The notes beneath the pieces are model-generated. The model was not told where the DNA came from, did no database searches, and saw nothing but the letters and a program-made list of their open reading frames with translations. This document shows positions 18,576-27,891 of a stretch of 64,000 bases of DNA, one piece after another (within the stretch, counting starts at the first letter, position 1; each line of letters starts with the position of its first letter). The translations under genes and the position numbers were made by a program. This DNA is from Clostridia bacterium (GTDB lineage Bacteria; Bacillota; Clostridia; Christensenellales; CAG-138), in NCBI GenBank assembly GCA_030526425.1, contig JAUNCT010000001.1, forward strand, positions 1-64,000, given 5' to 3'.

Positions 18576-19946
18576 ATGAAGTACGATATCATCATCGTCG
18601 GCGCGGGTCCCGGCGGCATCTTTGCGGCTTACCAGCTGCTGAAAAAGCGTCCCGAACTGAAGATCGCGGTATACGAGAGCGGCAACGCACTCGAAAACCG
18701 CCGCTGCCCCATCGACGGCGACAAGGTCAAGAGCTGCATCCGCTGCAAAAACTGCGCGATCATGAGCGGTTTCGGCGGCGCGGGCGCGTTCTCCGACGGC
18801 AAATACAACATCACCAACGACTTCGGCGGCACGCTGTACGAATACATCGGCCGCGAAAAGGCGCTCGAGCTCATGCGCTATGTCGACGAGATCAACATGG
18901 CTTACGGCGGTTCGGGCTGCGCGCTGTACAGCACGGCGGGCTCCGCGTTCAAAAAGCTGTGCATGCAGAACAAGCTGACCCTGCTCGACGCTTCCGTCCG
19001 TCACCTCGGCACCGACATCAACTACGTCGTGCTCGAGAACCTGTACAACGAAATGAAGGACAAGGTCGACTTCAAGTTCCTTTCGCCCGTGCGCACGGTG
19101 CAGAAGACCGAAACCGGCTATGTCATCGAAACCGACAACGAGACCGCGGAGTGCAAGCAGTGCATCATCTCCGTCGGCCGCAGCGGCTCGAAATGGATGG
19201 AGCAGGTCTGCAAGGATCTCGCCATCGAAACGAAGTCGAACCGCGTGGATATCGGCGTGCGCGTCGAGCTCCCGGCGGTCATCTTCTCGCACCTGACCGA
19301 TGAGCTGTACGAGTCGAAGATCGTCTACCGCACCCAGCAGTACGAGGATCAGGTCCGCACGTTCTGTATGAACCCGCGCGGCATCGTCGTCAACGAGAAC
19401 ACGAACGGCATCGTCACCGTCAACGGTCACTCCTTCGAAGATGAGTCGAAAAAGACCGAAAACACGAACTTCGCCCTGCTCGTCGCAAAACACTTCACCG
19501 AACCCTTCAAGGATTCCAACGGCTACGGCGAAGGCATCGTCCGCCTGTCCAACATGATCGGCGGCGGCGCGATCGTGCAGCGCTTCGGCGACCTTGCACG
19601 CGGACGCCGCTCCACCCGCAACCGCATCGAAGAGGGTCTGGTCCGTCCGACGCTCGCTGCGACTCCCGGCGACCTGAGCCTCGTGCTTCCGAAGCGCATC
19701 CTCGACGGCATCATCGAAATGATCTACGCCCTCGACAAGATCGCCCCCGGTACCGCGAACGACGACACCCTGCTTTACGGCGTGGAGGTCAAGTTCTACA
19801 ACATGGAGGTCGCGCTCGACAACAACCTCGAAACGCGGCACAAGGGTCTGTACATCATCGGCGACGGCAGCGGCGTGACCCACTCGCTGAGCCATGCTTC
19901 CGCCAGCGGCGTTTTCGTTGCCGACCGTATCGCAGAGAACATCTGA
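18576..19946 (+). CDS. FAD-dependent dehydrogenase (COG2509 type)
   Basis: The 456-residue flavoprotein starts with the dinucleotide-binding VGAGPGGIFAAYQLL, followed by a Cys-rich stretch (CPIDGDKVKSCIRCKNC, about 44-60) and the sequence SGFGGAGAFSDGK. This combination is typical of uncharacterised FAD-dependent dehydrogenases found mainly in anaerobes. The C terminus (LYIIGDGSGVTHSLSHASA) closes the FAD site. The substrate is unknown. The ATG at 18576 has AGAAGGAGG upstream. It is followed after 15 bp by the QueG-like gene, so the two are probably co-transcribed. The upstream 278 bp hold the thrS terminator and a possible TATAAT at 18476-18481 without a clear -35. Confidence 0.82.
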   Translation: MKYDIIIVGAGPGGIFAAYQLLKKRPELKIAVYESGNALENRRCPIDGDKVKSCIRCKNCAIMSGFGGAGAFSDGKYNITNDFGGTLYEYIGREKALELMRYVDEINMAYGGSGCALYSTAGSAFKKLCMQNKLTLLDASVRHLGTDINYVVLENLYNEMKDKVDFKFLSPVRTVQKTETGYVIETDNETAECKQCIISVGRSGSKWMEQVCKDLAIETKSNRVDIGVRVELPAVIFSHLTDELYESKIVYRTQQYEDQVRTFCMNPRGIVVNENTNGIVTVNGHSFEDESKKTENTNFALLVAKHFTEPFKDSNGYGEGIVRLSNMIGGGAIVQRFGDLARGRRSTRNRIEEGLVRPTLAATPGDLSLVLPKRILDGIIEMIYALDKIAPGTANDDTLLYGVEVKFYNMEVALDNNLETRHKGLYIIGDGSGVTHSLSHASASGVFVADRIAENI

Positions 19947-19961
19947 CGGAGGATACCTTTC

Positions 19962-20798
19962 ATGGATAACGCGCGCCTTGCCGAGATCATCGCGGATATC
20001 TACGCCACAGCCCCCGGGCTGACTGTTTCCGAGCAGGATGCGATGCGCCCCGACCTTGCGGGTCTGCGCATCTTCGATGAACCGTTCTTCGGCGTTGCGG
20101 CGGCGGACGATCCGATCTTCACCGAATACAAAAAACCCGGCATCATCGGTCCCTGGCATTCGATGCCTTCGGATTGGGTCCCCGGTGCAAAAAGCGTCGT
20201 TTCCGTGGTTTTCCCTTTCACCGAAGAAGTGAAGGCGTCCAACCGCAAAGAAATCTTCCAAGGCTCCATGGAATGGATGCACGCCCGCTTTGAGGGACAG
20301 ACCTATCAAAACATCTTCATGACGGAGCTCGAACGACGGCTCCGTGCCGAGGATGTGACCTGCCATATCCCCATGCTCGACGGCGGGTTCCGATCCTTCA
20401 ACAAGGGCAAGGATCTCGAGCAGTACGACTGGACGGATGAACACACCTATTCGAGCAACTGGTCCGAACGGCACGCCGCCTATGCGGCAGGGCTCGGCAG
20501 CTTCGCGCTGACCCGTGCGTTCATCACGAAAAAAGGCGTCGCGGTCCGCTTTTCGAGTGTCATCACCGACGCGGGATTCACGCCGACCGAGCGCACCTGC
20601 ACCGGAGTGTACGACTACTGCATCCGCTGCGGAGCTTGCGCGCACCGCTGTCCCGCCCATGCGATCAGTTTGGAAGGCGGCAAGGAACACGCGCCGTGTT
20701 CGACACACGCTAACGCAACGATGCGCGGACACCGCTACGGCTGCGGCATGTGTCAGACTGCCGTACCCTGTGAGTCCGGCATTCCGGAGCGCAAATAA
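19962..20798 (+). CDS. QueG-like double 4Fe-4S protein
   Basis: The 278-residue protein has the ferredoxin motif CIRCGACAHRCP and a second cysteine group CGMCQTAVPC near the C terminus, the two-cluster pattern of epoxyqueuosine reductase (QueG) and its relatives. It is shorter than QueG (about 350-380) and lacks the C-terminal HEAT repeats that bind tRNA, so it is more likely a reductase of unknown substrate than QueG itself. GGAGG lies nine bases upstream of the ATG. It pairs with the COG2509 flavoprotein, which could pass electrons to or from it (inference). Confidence 0.8.
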   Translation: MDNARLAEIIADIYATAPGLTVSEQDAMRPDLAGLRIFDEPFFGVAAADDPIFTEYKKPGIIGPWHSMPSDWVPGAKSVVSVVFPFTEEVKASNRKEIFQGSMEWMHARFEGQTYQNIFMTELERRLRAEDVTCHIPMLDGGFRSFNKGKDLEQYDWTDEHTYSSNWSERHAAYAAGLGSFALTRAFITKKGVAVRFSSVITDAGFTPTERTCTGVYDYCIRCGACAHRCPAHAISLEGGKEHAPCSTHANATMRGHRYGCGMCQTAVPCESGIPERK

Positions 20799-20816
20799 CA
20801 AAACAGCGTTTCCCGA

Positions 20817-20850
20817 GGGAACGACCTTTTCGAAGGTCGTTCCCGTTTTT
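20817..20850 (+). terminator. Terminator after the QueG-like gene
   Basis: A 12-bp perfect stem with a TTCG tetraloop (20817-20844) is followed by GTTTTT. Confidence 0.92.
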
Positions 20851-20855
20851 CTTTT

Positions 20856-20880
20856 CCGAAACCGGTTTCGGGCTTATAAT
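20856..20880 (+). promoter_or_regulatory. Promoter with 16-bp palindromic operator
   Basis: The perfect palindrome CCGAAACCGGTTTCGG (20856-20871) lies three bases before a TATAAT -10 box (20875-20880), filling the space between -35 and -10. Its central CG and GAAAC half-sites resemble LacI-family operators. It would control the dehydrogenase and aldo-keto reductase genes. No LacI-type regulator gene is in the window. Confidence 0.55.
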
Positions 20881-20970
20881 AAAGGCGACCGGAATCACCT
20901 TCAGCCGTTACGGCTGCGATCCTCCGGACATTTCCGCATCTTCATTTCACAATTCCAAAAGGAGTCCACC

Positions 20971-22038
20971 ATGAACACCTACAAGATCGCCGTGATCCCG
21001 GGCGACGGGATCGGTCCCGAAGTCATCCGCGAAGGCGTCAAAGTCCTCAACGCCGTTGCCGCCATGGACGGTTCGTTCGCCTTCGACTTCACCGAGTTTC
21101 CCTGGGGTTGCGACTATTATCTCGAAACCGGCCGCATGATGCCCGAAGACGGCATCGAGATCCTCCAAGGCTTCGATGCCATCCTGCTCGGCGCCGTCGG
21201 CGACCCGCGCGTCCCCGACCACGTTTCGCTTTGGGATCTGCTGCTCACCATCCGCAAGCATTTCGACCAATACATCAATCTGCGCCCCGTTAAACTGCTG
21301 GAAGGCGCCCCCTGTCCGCTGAAGGGCATGGGACCCGCGGACATCGACATGACCTTCGTGCGCGAAAACTCCGAGGGCGAGTACGCCGGCAGCGGCGCGT
21401 GGCTGTTCAAAGGGCAGCCGAACGAGGTCGTCATCCAGGACGGCGTGTTTTCGCGGCACGGGTGCGAGCGTGTCATCCGCTATGCGTTCGAGCTTGCGCG
21501 CAGCGAAAAGAAATCCCTCACCAGCATTTCCAAGGGCAACGCGCTCAACTATTCCATGGTGTTTTGGGATGAGATCTTCGCCGAGATCGCAAAGGAATAC
21601 CCCGATGTTCCGACCCACAGCTACCTCGTCGACGCAGCGAGCATGTTCATGATCCGCGACCCGAAGCGCTTTGAGATCGTCGTCACGAGCAACCTGTTCG
21701 GCGACATCCTCACCGACCTCGGTGCCGCCATCGCCGGCGGTATGGGCCTTGCGGCGGGCGCGAACCTCAACCCGGAGCGCAAGTTCCCCTCGATGTTCGA
21801 GCCCATCCACGGCTCCGCGCCCGACATCGCAGGGCAGGAGATCTCCGACCCGCTCGCCACCGTATGGGCGGTAAGCCAGATGCTCGACTTTTTCGGTCAC
21901 CCGGACTGGGGCAAAAAGCTCATCGACGCGATCGAAACCGTTCTCAAGGAAGGCAAGACCCTCACGCCCGACCTCGGCGGCAATGCGAAGACGCCCGCCG
22001 TCGGCGACGAGATCGTCCGCATCCTGAAGGAGATGTGA
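20971..22038 (+). CDS. Tartrate / D-malate / isopropylmalate-type dehydrogenase
   Basis: This is a 355-residue member of the NAD-dependent beta-decarboxylating dehydrogenase family. It starts with IAVIPGDGIGPEV, has VRENSEGEYAGSG (the substrate-binding segment), the lysine in SISKGNALNYS, and the metal-binding VDAASMFMI and GDILTDLGAA. The loop wording VRENSEGEYAG and the length fit the tartrate dehydrogenase/decarboxylase (YeaU/DmlA) branch better than LeuB. No leu genes are nearby. AAAGGAG precedes the ATG at 20971. It is coupled to an aldo-keto reductase two bases downstream. Confidence 0.82.
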   Translation: MNTYKIAVIPGDGIGPEVIREGVKVLNAVAAMDGSFAFDFTEFPWGCDYYLETGRMMPEDGIEILQGFDAILLGAVGDPRVPDHVSLWDLLLTIRKHFDQYINLRPVKLLEGAPCPLKGMGPADIDMTFVRENSEGEYAGSGAWLFKGQPNEVVIQDGVFSRHGCERVIRYAFELARSEKKSLTSISKGNALNYSMVFWDEIFAEIAKEYPDVPTHSYLVDAASMFMIRDPKRFEIVVTSNLFGDILTDLGAAIAGGMGLAAGANLNPERKFPSMFEPIHGSAPDIAGQEISDPLATVWAVSQMLDFFGHPDWGKKLIDAIETVLKEGKTLTPDLGGNAKTPAVGDEIVRILKEM

Positions 22039-22040
22039 GC

Positions 22041-23036
22041 ATGCGGTATCAAAACCTCGGGAACAGCGGTCTGAACGCCTCCGTCGTATCCTTCGGCACC
22101 TGGGGACTCGGCGGCGGTTCCGCATGGTCGGACCGGACCGTAACGGAACAAGAGACCGAACGCCTGCTCGATGCCGCCAAAGAGCTCGGGATCAACTATA
22201 TCGATACCGCACCCGTATACGGCACCGGCGTCAGCGAGGAACTGCTGGGCAAGGCGCTGCGCGGCAGAAGGAACGACTTCCTGTTGCAAACGAAGTGTTC
22301 CTTGAACTGGAGGAACGAAGGCGGGAATTTCCACTATGAGCGCGACGGATACACCGTCAACAACGACACGAGCGCCCGTGCCGTAAAACACGATGTGGAG
22401 GACAGTTTGCGCCGCCTGCAAACCGACCGCATCGATGTGATCGTCGTACACTACGTATGCGGCTCATGGCCCGCCGAGGAAACGATGTGCGCCCTGCAGG
22501 ACCTCATCCGGGAAGGAAAGGTCCGCGCGGTCGGACTTTCCAACTCCAAACCCGCCGATCTCGACGCATACGAGCGCGTGGCGCCCGTTGCCCTCGTGCA
22601 GGAGCAATACAGCCTGTTGGCGCCGTATCACGGCGAAGCGTATTTCGGCGCCTGCCGTGCCCACGGCACGACCTTTCAGGTCTACGGAGCGTTGGAAGAA
22701 GGCTTTTTGACCGCGCCGGACTATGTGGAACGCACCTTCCCGAAGGGAGACGTCCGCGGCAAATTGCCCTGGACATCGGAACCGATCAAGGGAAACATCA
22801 AAAAGCTGTTCACCGTCCTCACGCCGCTGACGGAAAAATACGGCTGTTCGTACGCGAACCTCGTACAGGCGTGGACCTTGGCGCAGTACCCCGATATGAA
22901 CCTGCTGACGGGTTTCCGCAGCGAAAAAACGATAGCGGACACCGTGAAGGCTTTGGACCTCCGGCTCGACCCGGAAGACCTCCTTGCAATCTCCGAAGCG
23001 GCAAGACCCGCACAGGTCCGCGAGCTGGACAAATGA
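22041..23036 (+). CDS. Aldo/keto reductase
   Basis: The 331-residue TIM-barrel oxidoreductase carries the family tetrad: Asp and Tyr in NYIDTAPVYGTGVSE, Lys in LLQTKCSL and His in VIVVHYV. It uses NADPH to reduce a carbonyl or the reverse. The ATG overlaps the ribosome region with the upstream stop (TGAGCATG), and the GAAGGAG site is inside the dehydrogenase gene, so the two are an operon. Together they could oxidise and reduce a hydroxy acid or sugar acid (inference). Confidence 0.9.
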   Translation: MRYQNLGNSGLNASVVSFGTWGLGGGSAWSDRTVTEQETERLLDAAKELGINYIDTAPVYGTGVSEELLGKALRGRRNDFLLQTKCSLNWRNEGGNFHYERDGYTVNNDTSARAVKHDVEDSLRRLQTDRIDVIVVHYVCGSWPAEETMCALQDLIREGKVRAVGLSNSKPADLDAYERVAPVALVQEQYSLLAPYHGEAYFGACRAHGTTFQVYGALEEGFLTAPDYVERTFPKGDVRGKLPWTSEPIKGNIKKLFTVLTPLTEKYGCSYANLVQAWTLAQYPDMNLLTGFRSEKTIADTVKALDLRLDPEDLLAISEAARPAQVRELDK

Positions 23037-23066
23037 CCTGCCGCACACTCCGTCCCTTTCAAAACA

Positions 23067-23107
23067 CAAAGGTCGGTTTCCGAACGGAAACCGACCTTTG
23101 TTTCTTT
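23067..23107 (+). terminator. Terminator after the aldo/keto reductase
   Basis: A 15-bp perfect stem with loop GAAC (23067-23100) is followed by TTTCTTT. Confidence 0.9.
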
Positions 23108-23111
23108 GCCG

Positions 23112-23148
23112 AAAAAAGCAACGCCCTTCCCGGACACCGGGAAGGGCG
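23112..23148 (-). terminator. argF terminator
   Basis: A 12-bp perfect stem with a 3-base loop (23122-23148); read leftward it is followed by TTGCTTTTTT. Confidence 0.92.
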
Positions 23149-23181
23149 CAATAGGGACCGGGACGATCCCCGAAAAACGGC

Positions 23182-24165
23182 TTACAGCGTTGCCGCCATG
23201 ACCGCCTTGATGGTGTGCATGCGGTTCTCCGCCTCATCGTAGACGATGGACTGCGGACCTTCGATGACCGCATCTTCGACTTCCATGCAGGTGATGCCGA
23301 ACTTCTCGTAGATCTCGCGGCCGACGGAAGTGTTCAGGTCGTGGAAGGCGGGCAGGCAGTGCATGAAGCGCACCTGCGGTCCCGCGTTCTTCATCATCTC
23401 TTCGGTGACACGGTAGGGGGTCAGCTCGGCGATACGCTCCGCCCAGACGGAATCGGGTTCGCCCATGGAGACCCAAACATCGGTGTAGATGACATCCGCA
23501 CCCTTGACGGCGGTAACCGGGTCCGTATTGAACTCGAGGGTCGCGCCGGTCTCTTTGGCGATCGCTTGGCAGGTCTCGATCAGTTCCTTCGCGGGGAAGT
23601 ACTTCTCGGGCGCGCAAGCCACGAAATGCATGCCCATCTTCGCACAGCCGACCATGAGCGAGTTGCCCATGTTGTAGCGCGCGTCACCGCAATACACGAG
23701 CTTCTTGCCCTTGAGGGAACCGAAGTGCTCCTGCACGGTGAGCAGGTCCGCGAGGATCTGCGTCGGGTGGAATTCGTTGGTCAGACCGTTCCAGACCGGA
23801 ACACCCGCATACTTTGCGAGCTCTTCCACACGGTCCTGACCGAAACCGCGGTATTCGATACCGTCGAACATGCGGCCGAGCACGCGCGCGGTGTCCGCGA
23901 TGGATTCCTTCTTGCCGAGCTGCGATCCGGAGGGATCGAGGTACACGGGGTGCATGCCGAGATCCGCCGCCGCGACTTCAAACGCACAGCGGGTACGGGT
24001 GCTGGTCTTTTCGAAAACGAGGGCAATGTTTTTTCCCTCGAAACGCTTCTGCGAAACGCCGGCCTTCTTTTCGGCCTTGAGCTTTGCGGAAAGCTCGAGC
24101 AGGTACGCCATCTCTTCGGACGTGTAGTCGAGCAGTTTCAGAAAATGTCTGCCTTTCAGATCCAT
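23182..24165 (-). CDS. argF: Ornithine carbamoyltransferase
   Basis: The enzyme joins carbamoyl phosphate to ornithine, giving citrulline. The 327-residue protein has the carbamoyl-phosphate motif STRTR (55-59), FHPTQ in [12 protein letters not shown], and the ornithine-binding [14 protein letters not shown] precedes the ATG. It is the last gene of argG-argH-ABC transporter-argF, 15 bp after the ABC ATPase gene. The location argues for an anabolic role rather than the catabolic arginine deiminase pathway; no arcA or arcC is seen. Confidence 0.96.
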   Translation of the reverse strand: MDLKGRHFLKLLDYTSEEMAYLLELSAKLKAEKKAGVSQKRFEGKNIALVFEKTSTRTRCAFEVAAADLGMHPVYLDPSGSQLGKKESIADTARVLGRMFDGIEYRGFGQDRVEELAKYAGVPVWNGLTNEFHPTQILADLLTVQEHFGSLKGKKLVYCGDARYNMGNSLMVGCAKMGMHFVACAPEKYFPAKELIETCQAIAKETGATLEFNTDPVTAVKGADVIYTDVWVSMGEPDSVWAERIAELTPYRVTEEMMKNAGPQVRFMHCLPAFHDLNTSVGREIYEKFGITCMEVEDAVIEGPQSIVYDEAENRMHTIKAVMAATL

Positions 24166-24180
24166 TGTTGTATCCTCCGA

Positions 24181-24906
24181 TCAAAGAACTTTATTCAGGA
24201 AAGACTGCAGGCGTTCGCTCTTCGGGTTGCCGAAGACCTCCTGCGGGGTACCTTCTTCGACGATGACGCCTTCATCGAGGAAGAGAACGCGGTTCGAAAC
24301 CTCGCGCGCAAAGCCCATCTCGTGCGTGACGACGACCATCGTCATGCCCTGACGCGCAAGGTCCTTCATAACATCGAGCACCTCGCCGACCATTTCGGGG
24401 TCGAGCGCGCTCGTGGGCTCGTCGAACAGCATGACATCGGGTTCCATGCAAAGCGCACGGCAGATCGCAACGCGCTGCTTCTGTCCGCCGGACAGCTGGT
24501 TCGGGTAGCTTTCCGCACGGTCGGCAAGCCCGACGCGGCCGAGCAGCTCCAGCGCCTTCTTTTCCGCCTGCTCCTTCGGCACCTTTTTCAGCAGCATCGG
24601 CGCGCAGGTCAGGTTTTTGAGAATGGTCATATGCGGGAACAGGTTGAACTGTTGGAAGACCATGCCCATCTTTTGGCGGTGCAGATCGAGGTCGATGTTC
24701 TTGTCGGTCAGGTCATCTCCCTCGAAAACGATACGGCCGCCGGTCGGCTTCTCGAGCATGTTGAGGCAGCGCAGGAAGGTCGACTTGCCCGAACCCGAAG
24801 GACCGATGACGCAAACGACATCGCCCTTGTGGATGGTCACATTCACGCCCTTGAGCACTTCCGGACCGTCGTGGAACGATTTTTTCAGGTTTTCAACGCT
24901 TATCAT
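24181..24906 (-). CDS. Polar amino acid ABC transporter, ATP-binding protein
   Basis: The 241-residue ATPase has Walker [10 protein letters not shown], the signature [11 protein letters not shown] and Walker [15 protein letters not shown], in the GlnQ/ArtP style. It powers uptake of a polar amino acid. The gene overlaps the permease gene by 14 bases and leads directly into argF, which suggests that arginine or a precursor (ornithine, citrulline) is the cargo (inference). Confidence 0.92.
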   Translation of the reverse strand: MISVENLKKSFHDGPEVLKGVNVTIHKGDVVCVIGPSGSGKSTFLRCLNMLEKPTGGRIVFEGDDLTDKNIDLDLHRQKMGMVFQQFNLFPHMTILKNLTCAPMLLKKVPKEQAEKKALELLGRVGLADRAESYPNQLSGGQKQRVAICRALCMEPDVMLFDEPTSALDPEMVGEVLDVMKDLARQGMTMVVVTHEMGFAREVSNRVLFLDEGVIVEEGTPQEVFGNPKSERLQSFLNKVL

Positions 24907-25579
24907 ACTTGCCCAGCCTCTTTTCTGCTTGCTTGAGAAGAGCGCTCAGACCGACCACGAGGATCAGGTAGATGAGCGCAACGATCATCAGCGGGTTCAC
25001 CGCGTCATAGGTGTTGTTGCGGATGAGGTTGCCCGCACGGGTCAGGTCGACAACGGCGACATAGCCCGCGACCGCGGTCTCCTTCAGCAGTGCAATGAGC
25101 TCATTGCCGATCGCCGGAAGGATGTAACGGATCGCCTGCGGGAAAACGATCAGGCGCATCGCCTGCAGCTTCGACATACCGAGGCTGCGACCCGCTTCCA
25201 TCTGACCGCCGTCCACCGCATTGATGCCGGAACGGATGAGCTCGGCCATGTAGGCGCCCGAGTTGATACCGAAGGTGATGATCGCGACCGTGATACCTTC
25301 ACTCGACTGCATGATGATGAAATAGAACACCAAAAGCAGAACGACGACCGGGATCCCTCGGATCACGGTGACATACAGGTCACAAAGCCAAACGAGGGGC
25401 TTCATCCATTTGGAGTCTTCCCCGAAGTACTTGATCACGGCGATCAGGGTACCGATCAGAACACCCACGACCAACGCACCGAGCGTAATGGTGATGGTGT
25501 TGCCGAAGCCCTTTTTCAACAGGTTGATACCGCCGCTGTCGACAAAGGTGGATTGCAATTGACTCAACCATGCTTGCAT
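24893..25579 (-). CDS. Polar amino acid ABC transporter, permease
   Basis: The 228-residue inner-membrane subunit has five or so hydrophobic segments and the permease EAA-type loop ([29 protein letters not shown]), typical of the HisMQ/GlnP family. Only one permease gene is present, so it probably works as a homodimer. GGAG precedes the ATG. An intrinsic terminator lies between it and the binding-protein gene upstream. Confidence 0.92.
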   Translation of the reverse strand: MQAWLSQLQSTFVDSGGINLLKKGFGNTITITLGALVVGVLIGTLIAVIKYFGEDSKWMKPLVWLCDLYVTVIRGIPVVVLLLVFYFIIMQSSEGITVAIITFGINSGAYMAELIRSGINAVDGGQMEAGRSLGMSKLQAMRLIVFPQAIRYILPAIGNELIALLKETAVAGYVAVVDLTRAGNLIRNNTYDAVNPLMIVALIYLILVVGLSALLKQAEKRLGKYDKR

Positions 25580-25599
25580 GGCAATTTCTCCTTTACTGT

Positions 25600-25631
25600 A
25601 AAAAGGGGGCGGCCTTTCCGGCCGTCCCCCC
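25600..25631 (-). terminator. Intra-operon terminator between binding protein and permease
   Basis: Read leftward, a GC-rich hairpin with one bulge (25605-25631) is followed by TTTTT (25600-25604). It should cause partial termination, giving more binding protein than membrane subunits and argF, as is common in ABC transporter operons. Confidence 0.8.
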
Positions 25632-25642
25632 GTTGGTTCCGC

Positions 25643-26419
25643 TTACGCGATGGGGCTGGTATAGGGCGCTTCGTACTTCTCGAAGAGGGAAGCAACGGTG
25701 CCGTCCGCAACGAGCTTGTTGATGATGTCGTTGATCGCGCTGCACAGCTCATCGTTGCCGAGCTTCAGTGCGAAAGCATAGGGCTCGGTGGTCATGGGTT
25801 CATCGAGAACGACGAGCTTCTCGGAGCTCTTCGCGTTGTACTCGTCGACCATCTCCTTGGCGGTGAGGTCGTCGATGACCCAAGCCTGGACCTTGCCGGT
25901 CGTGAGCGCGAGCTCCGCATCGGGGTTCGCGGCAAAGCTCAGTACGTCGTAGCCCTGACCCATGGTGAACGCTTCCGCGGTGGTGCCGGACTGGACGGCG
26001 ATCTTCTTGCCGTCGAGGTCCGCCTTCGAAGCGATGGGGGAGCCTTCCTTCACGACGATCGCCTGCGCTGCGAGGCAGTAGGGATCGGTGAAGAGGGAGT
26101 TCTTTTTACGGGCATCGGTCACGGAGATGCCGGAAACACCGACGGTGTACTTACCCGCGATGATGCCGGGCAGAACGGAGTCGAAGTCCATCTGCTGGAC
26201 ATCGAGCTCAACGCCGAGCTCCGCGGCGACGAGCGCCATCAGTTCCATTTCGATACCGACGGGGTTGTTCTCCGCATCGAGGGACTCGAACGGCGGGAAG
26301 TCGGGGCTGGTCGCGATGACGAGCTTGCCGGAGGCCTTGACGTCATCCACGGTGGTTGCGAATGCAGTGCCGGTCGCAAGCATGACGACCGCGAGAACCA
26401 GAGCAAAGATCTTTTTCAT
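25643..26419 (-). CDS. Polar amino acid ABC transporter, substrate-binding protein
   Basis: The 258-residue type 2 binding protein has a signal peptide (cleavage after GTAFA near residue 21) and the family sequences LVIATSPDFPPFE, GIEMELMALVA and the aspartate-containing GVSGISVTDARKK. There is no lipobox cysteine, unlike most Gram-positive binding proteins, so how it stays at the cell surface is unclear. It is the first transporter gene after argH. Arginine-family specificity is inferred from context only. Confidence 0.9.
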   Translation of the reverse strand: MKKIFALVLAVVMLATGTAFATTVDDVKASGKLVIATSPDFPPFESLDAENNPVGIEMELMALVAAELGVELDVQQMDFDSVLPGIIAGKYTVGVSGISVTDARKKNSLFTDPYCLAAQAIVVKEGSPIASKADLDGKKIAVQSGTTAEAFTMGQGYDVLSFAANPDAELALTTGKVQAWVIDDLTAKEMVDEYNAKSSEKLVVLDEPMTTEPYAFALKLGNDELCSAINDIINKLVADGTVASLFEKYEAPYTSPIA

Positions 26420-26456
26420 GGTTTACGGTTTCCTTTCGAATATTTGATGTATCGTT

Positions 26457-26474
26457 TTCCGGGCGCTGCCGGAA
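26457..26474 (-). other. Hairpin between argH and the binding-protein gene
   Basis: TTCCGG-6-CCGGAA forms a short stem with no T-run, so it is not an intrinsic terminator. It could be a processing or stabilising structure in the polycistronic message. Confidence 0.3.
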
Positions 26475-26493
26475 GGGGTTCGTTTTCCGGGAT

Positions 26494-27867
26494 TCACGCG
26501 AGCTGCGCTTTGACCCATTCGATCTGCTTTGCGACGGATTCCGGTGAGGTGCCGCCCTCGGAACAACGCTTTTTCACGCAGGTCTCGAGGTCGATCGCTT
26601 CGTAAAGATCCGCTTCGAACAGTTCGCTCTCTTTTTTGTATTCCTCCAGCGGCAGCTCCTCGAGCACGGTGTGCTCTTGGATGCACTTGGCGACCAAGCC
26701 GCCCGAAACCTTGTAGGCACTGCGGAAAGGCATGCCCTTGCGGACGAGGTAATCCGCGAGGTCGGTGGCGTTGATGAAGCCCGCCTGCGCCGCACGGCGC
26801 ATGTTGGCGGCGTTGACCTTCATCGTCGCGAGCATCGGCGCGAAGACCTTGAGGCACATCTTCACGGTATCGACCGCGTCGAACGTGCACTCCTTGTCCT
26901 CCTGCATATCCTTGTTGTATGCAAGCGGCAATCCCTTCAGGGCGGTCAGCAGCGCGATGAGATCGCCGTAAACGCGTCCGGTCTTGCCGCGAACGAGCTC
27001 CGCCATATCGGAGTTCTTCTTCTGCGGCATAATGGAACTGCCCGTCGTGAAGGCGTCGGAAAGCTCCGCGAAGCGGAACTCCCAGCTCGTCCACAGGATG
27101 ATCTCTTCACTGAAGCGGGAAAGATGCGTCATCAGCAGGGCGATCGCGCTCATCGCTTCGACACAGAAGTCGCGGTCGGACACGCCGTCGATGCTGTTGA
27201 GGGCGATATCGTCGAAGCCGAGCGCGGAAGCTTCCATGCGGCGGTCGGTATCGTAGGTGGTACCGGCCAATGCGCAGCAACCGATGGGGGAGACGTTCAG
27301 GCGCTTTTTCGCGTCGTTCAGTCTGCCGAGATCGCGCAGCAGCATCATCGCATAGGCGAGGATGTGATGCGCAAAGAGGATCGGCTGCGCACGCTGCAGG
27401 TGCGTGTAACCCGGCATGATCGCGTCCGAATACTCTTCGGCCTTGTCGACGATCGCACGGATGACCTCCTCGGTCAGTTCCGCGATCTCGGTCAGCTCAT
27501 CCCGCATGTACAGGCGCATATCCAATGCGACCTGGTCGTTGCGGCTCCGCGCGGTGTGGAGCTTTTTGCCCACATCACCGAGGCGTTCGGTGAGCTCCCG
27601 CTCAACGAACATGTGGATGTCCTCACAGCTCATGTCGAACGCGAGGGCGCCGGAATCGAGGTCATCGAGGATGCCCTCGAGACCTGCGATCAGCTCATCC
27701 GCCTCTTTGGGAGTGATGATGTTCTTTGCGCCGAGCATCGCGGCGTGCGCCATGCTGCCCCGGATGTCCTGGCGGTACATGCGGCAGTCGAAGCGGATCG
27801 AAGAATTGAAGTCATCCGCGATCGCGCTGGTTTCGCCGGCCGTACGGCCTGCCCACATCTTTTCCAT
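26494..27867 (-). CDS. argH: Argininosuccinate lyase
   Basis: ArgH splits argininosuccinate into arginine and fumarate. The 457-residue protein starts MEKMWAGR, has HTARSRNDQVALD, and the fumarase/aspartase superfamily signature GSSIMPQKKN. It follows argG by 24 bp. The start is preceded by GGAG at a long spacing of about 12 bases. Confidence 0.97.
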   Translation of the reverse strand: MEKMWAGRTAGETSAIADDFNSSIRFDCRMYRQDIRGSMAHAAMLGAKNIITPKEADELIAGLEGILDDLDSGALAFDMSCEDIHMFVERELTERLGDVGKKLHTARSRNDQVALDMRLYMRDELTEIAELTEEVIRAIVDKAEEYSDAIMPGYTHLQRAQPILFAHHILAYAMMLLRDLGRLNDAKKRLNVSPIGCCALAGTTYDTDRRMEASALGFDDIALNSIDGVSDRDFCVEAMSAIALLMTHLSRFSEEIILWTSWEFRFAELSDAFTTGSSIMPQKKNSDMAELVRGKTGRVYGDLIALLTALKGLPLAYNKDMQEDKECTFDAVDTVKMCLKVFAPMLATMKVNAANMRRAAQAGFINATDLADYLVRKGMPFRSAYKVSGGLVAKCIQEHTVLEELPLEEYKKESELFEADLYEAIDLETCVKKRCSEGGTSPESVAKQIEWVKAQLA

Positions 27868-27891
27868 AGGTAAACGTTTCTCCGTTGTGAA

